Assembly (NCBI GenBank): GCA_016873375.1
Contig: VGXJ01000078.1
Span: 1-7,528, forward strand
Origin: Phycisphaerae bacterium
Lineage (GTDB): Bacteria; Planctomycetota; Phycisphaerae; Phycisphaerales; SM1A02
Length of the DNA: 7,528 nucleotides
Reading direction: 5' to 3'
Shown here: positions 6,380 through 7,528 of the stretch, piece after piece
How positions within the stretch are numbered: the stretch's first letter is position 1
Layout of the letters: each line of letters opens with the position of its first letter
Translations under genes and position numbers: made by a program
Notes under the pieces: generated by a model
The model's input: the letters and a program-made list of their open reading frames with translations, nothing else
Told to the model about the DNA's origin: nothing
Database searches by the model: none

Positions 6380-6419
6380 GAGAAAAGACGGCGCCGGGGT
6401 CCTGCACGGACCGGGCACC
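6380..6419 (-). terminator. Terminator-like hairpin with U-rich tail inside the operon
   Basis: On the minus strand GGTGCC (6419-6414) pairs with GGCGCC (6395-6390), including one G-U pair. After a 1x2 internal loop, GGTCC (6412-6408) pairs with GGACC (6402-6398) around the 5-nt loop GTGCA. The stem is followed by GTCTTTTCTC. This is the most convincing intrinsic-terminator shape in the window. It begins 8 nt after the stop codon of the His/Cys gene and ends about 20 nt before the prepilin start. Because there is hardly room for another promoter after it, it may act as a partial terminator or attenuator. Confidence 0.55.
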
Positions 6420-6427
6420 ACGCGGGT

Positions 6428-6808
6428 TCAGGCGGCGTGGTGCGGGGGCGGGCGGGCCCCAAGTGCAGCGTGGGCCGGGGCGAGCGTCGGCTCTTGCGCG
6501 GGCGACGGCGCATCCCGGTCAGAGGTCAGATCGATCACCGCGATGATCGAGAGGCCGGGCAAGTCGGCATGCAGCAGTGCCAAGGCAGCGCAGAGTTCGC
6601 ACTCAGAGCCGCTGTCGTAGTCATGCTGATCCGTGCCTGATGGTGTGGCTGCATCATCTCCGTGGTCATGCTCGCAGCAAGCGTTCGCGACCTGTGTTTG
6701 CGCACAGCCGTCATGCAAGCCCCATGCGTGGGCTGCCCAGTGCGCCGGCTGGAGGGTGGCCAGCAGGACTGCAGTGCAGAGAGCGAGGATGGGGCGAAGG
6801 CGCCTCAC
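6428..6808 (-). CDS. Small secreted His/Cys-rich protein, DUF2946-like
   Basis: This 126-residue protein starts with GTG at 6808, preceded 3 nt away by GAAGG. Residues 1-28 form a signal sequence (MRRLRPILALCTAVLLATLQ, then a His-containing stretch). The mature part has CC at 44-45, EHDHGDD at 46-52, QHDYDSGSECELC at 61-73 with a CxxC at 70-73, and PPPHHAA at the end: ten His and six Cys in all. The pattern resembles small periplasmic DUF2946-type proteins, which often occur near metal-uptake or metal-resistance genes. Zinc or copper binding is therefore plausible but not shown. It is the first gene of the surface cluster and is divergent from the DNA methyltransferase gene. Base use matches its neighbours. 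The open frame and signal peptide support a real gene; the family name is less certain. Confidence 0.68.
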   Translation of the reverse strand: MRRLRPILALCTAVLLATLQPAHWAAHAWGLHDGCAQTQVANACCEHDHGDDAATPSGTDQHDYDSGSECELCAALALLHADLPGLSIIAVIDLTSDRDAPSPAQEPTLAPAHAALGARPPPHHAA

Positions 6809-6816
6809 GGACCTTC

Positions 6817-6844
6817 AGTCTAGGACGCAGACGCGGCAAGTCAA
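6817..6844 (-). promoter_or_regulatory. Candidate sigma-70-like promoter for the His/Cys gene
   Basis: On the minus strand TTGACT (6844-6839) and TAGACT (6822-6817) are separated by 16 bp, matching the consensus at 5 of 6 and 4 of 6 positions. Transcription would start near 6810, almost at the GTG, giving a nearly leaderless mRNA and leaving the GAAGG outside it. That conflict lowers confidence. The 69-bp gap also contains the 8-bp palindrome GGCTAGCC (6863-6870) and a 5-bp stem (6845-6849 with 6862-6866), either of which might be a regulator site. Confidence 0.3.
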
Positions 6845-6877
6845 AGCCGAGATTGGCCTTCCGGCTAGCCTGCAACC

Positions 6878-7528
6878 ATGCGCCGTCCTCCGCTTCGGGT
6901 CATGACGACCACGCTCTGGGAGTATCCCAGCCAGCACTACGACGCCCGCGACGGCTCGCGGATGCAGGGCGATAAGGATTATTTGGGCGCTACGCCCTCG
7001 TGGGTGATCTGGCAGGTCCTGACGCGCTACACGCGCGCGGGCGACTCGGTGCTTGATCCCATGTGCGGTTCGGGGACCACGCTCGATGTCTGCCGCGACC
7101 TTGGCCGGCAGGGGATCGGGTTCGACCTGGCGCCATCGCGGCCCGACATCCGCCAAGGCGACGCGCGCACGATCGGCCTGCCTGATGCGAGCGTGGACTT
7201 CGTCTTCATCGATCCGCCGTACTCCACGCATGTGGACTACAGCGATGACCCGCGCTGCATCGGCAAGCTCGGCGCTGCGGGCGATGACGGCGGTCGGGCG
7301 TATTACAGCGCGATGGAGCGCGTGCTCGGCGAGTGCTGCCGCGTGCTGCGCAACCGTCGATACCTGGCGCTCTACGTGAGCGATTCATGGAAGAAGCGCA
7401 AGGGCGGGCCCAAGGGCAGCGGTGCGGGCACCTTCATGCCCATCGGCTTCGAGCTCTTCTCGATCATGCGGCGCCAGCTCGAGGCGGTCGACATCGTGAC
7501 CGTGGTCCGGCAGAACGCCAAGCTCGGC
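6878..7528 (+). CDS. DNA methyltransferase (N6-A/N4-C type), 3' end outside window
   Basis: From ATG 6878 the frame is open for 217 codons to the last base, so the gene is cut by the window edge. It holds the SAM-binding motif I LDPMCGSGTTLD (59-70) followed by GIGFDL (79-84). The catalytic motif IV DPPYSTHVDYSDD lies at 112-124, and YLALYVSDSWKKRK (162-175) comes after it. DPPY is characteristic of enzymes that methylate exocyclic amino groups of adenine or cytosine. Motif I preceding motif IV excludes the permuted beta-class order. A Met at residue 9 (6902) is an alternative start; neither has a visible ribosome site. It could be an orphan methylase or part of a restriction-modification system whose other gene lies to the right. 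An RNA methyltransferase is less likely but not excluded. Confidence 0.8.
   Translation, partial: MRRPPLRVMTTTLWEYPSQHYDARDGSRMQGDKDYLGATPSWVIWQVLTRYTRAGDSVLDPMCGSGTTLDVCRDLGRQGIGFDLAPSRPDIRQGDARTIGLPDASVDFVFIDPPYSTHVDYSDDPRCIGKLGAAGDDGGRAYYSAMERVLGECCRVLRNRRYLALYVSDSWKKRKGGPKGSGAGTFMPIGFELFSIMRRQLEAVDIVTVVRQNAKLG

Noticed and set aside
6372..6384. CTGAGA element suggesting a TPP riboswitch near a THI5-like system
   Set aside because: Only this hexamer is present, on the plus strand and far from the transporter; the other conserved TPP riboswitch elements are not seen here or upstream of the transporter genes.
1..7528. tRNA, rRNA, CRISPR arrays, insertion sequences
   Set aside because: No cloverleaf, regularly spaced repeats, transposase motifs or terminal inverted repeats were found on reading both strands.

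Overview
The window is GC-rich, densely coding DNA that looks like chromosome from a planctomycete, most likely class Phycisphaerae. The signs are a C-terminal dockerin-like pair with the 'VDGADLG.LLS.WG' pattern, a C-terminal sorting tail starting IPAPGAVAL (a PEP-CTERM variant), and a stand-alone prepilin-type protein beside secreted surface proteins. The lineage is inferred from protein style. No rRNA, tRNA, mobile element or CRISPR array was found.

Left part (1-1686, minus strand): a TauB/SsuB-type ATPase followed by its permease, overlapping by 4 bp. A possible further gene runs off the left edge. Middle (1718-2677, plus strand): a stand-alone RlmK-type 23S rRNA methyltransferase, divergent from the ATPase across only about 31 bp. 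Next (2804-3787, minus strand): an NMT1/THI5-like substrate-binding lipoprotein, probably the receptor for the same transporter although rlmK separates them. A strong stem-loop lies over its stop codon.

Right-centre (3963-6808, minus strand): four consecutive genes. In transcription order they are a small secreted His/Cys-rich protein (GTG start), a prepilin-type protein, a secreted protein with a dockerin-like C-terminus, and a secreted protein with a PEP-CTERM-like C-terminus. The last two appear to share a homologous ectodomain but carry different anchors. A terminator-like hairpin with a U-rich tail separates the first gene from the other three. Together they look like a cell-surface locus, possibly metal-related; that function is inferred only.

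Right edge (6878-7528, plus strand): the 5' part of a DNA methyltransferase gene (motif I then DPPY), divergent from the His/Cys gene and cut by the window end.

The most interesting material is the four-gene surface locus and the transporter split by rlmK. Several long plus-strand open frames (for example 107-967, 775-1896 and 2696-4051) are antisense shadows and were left out.
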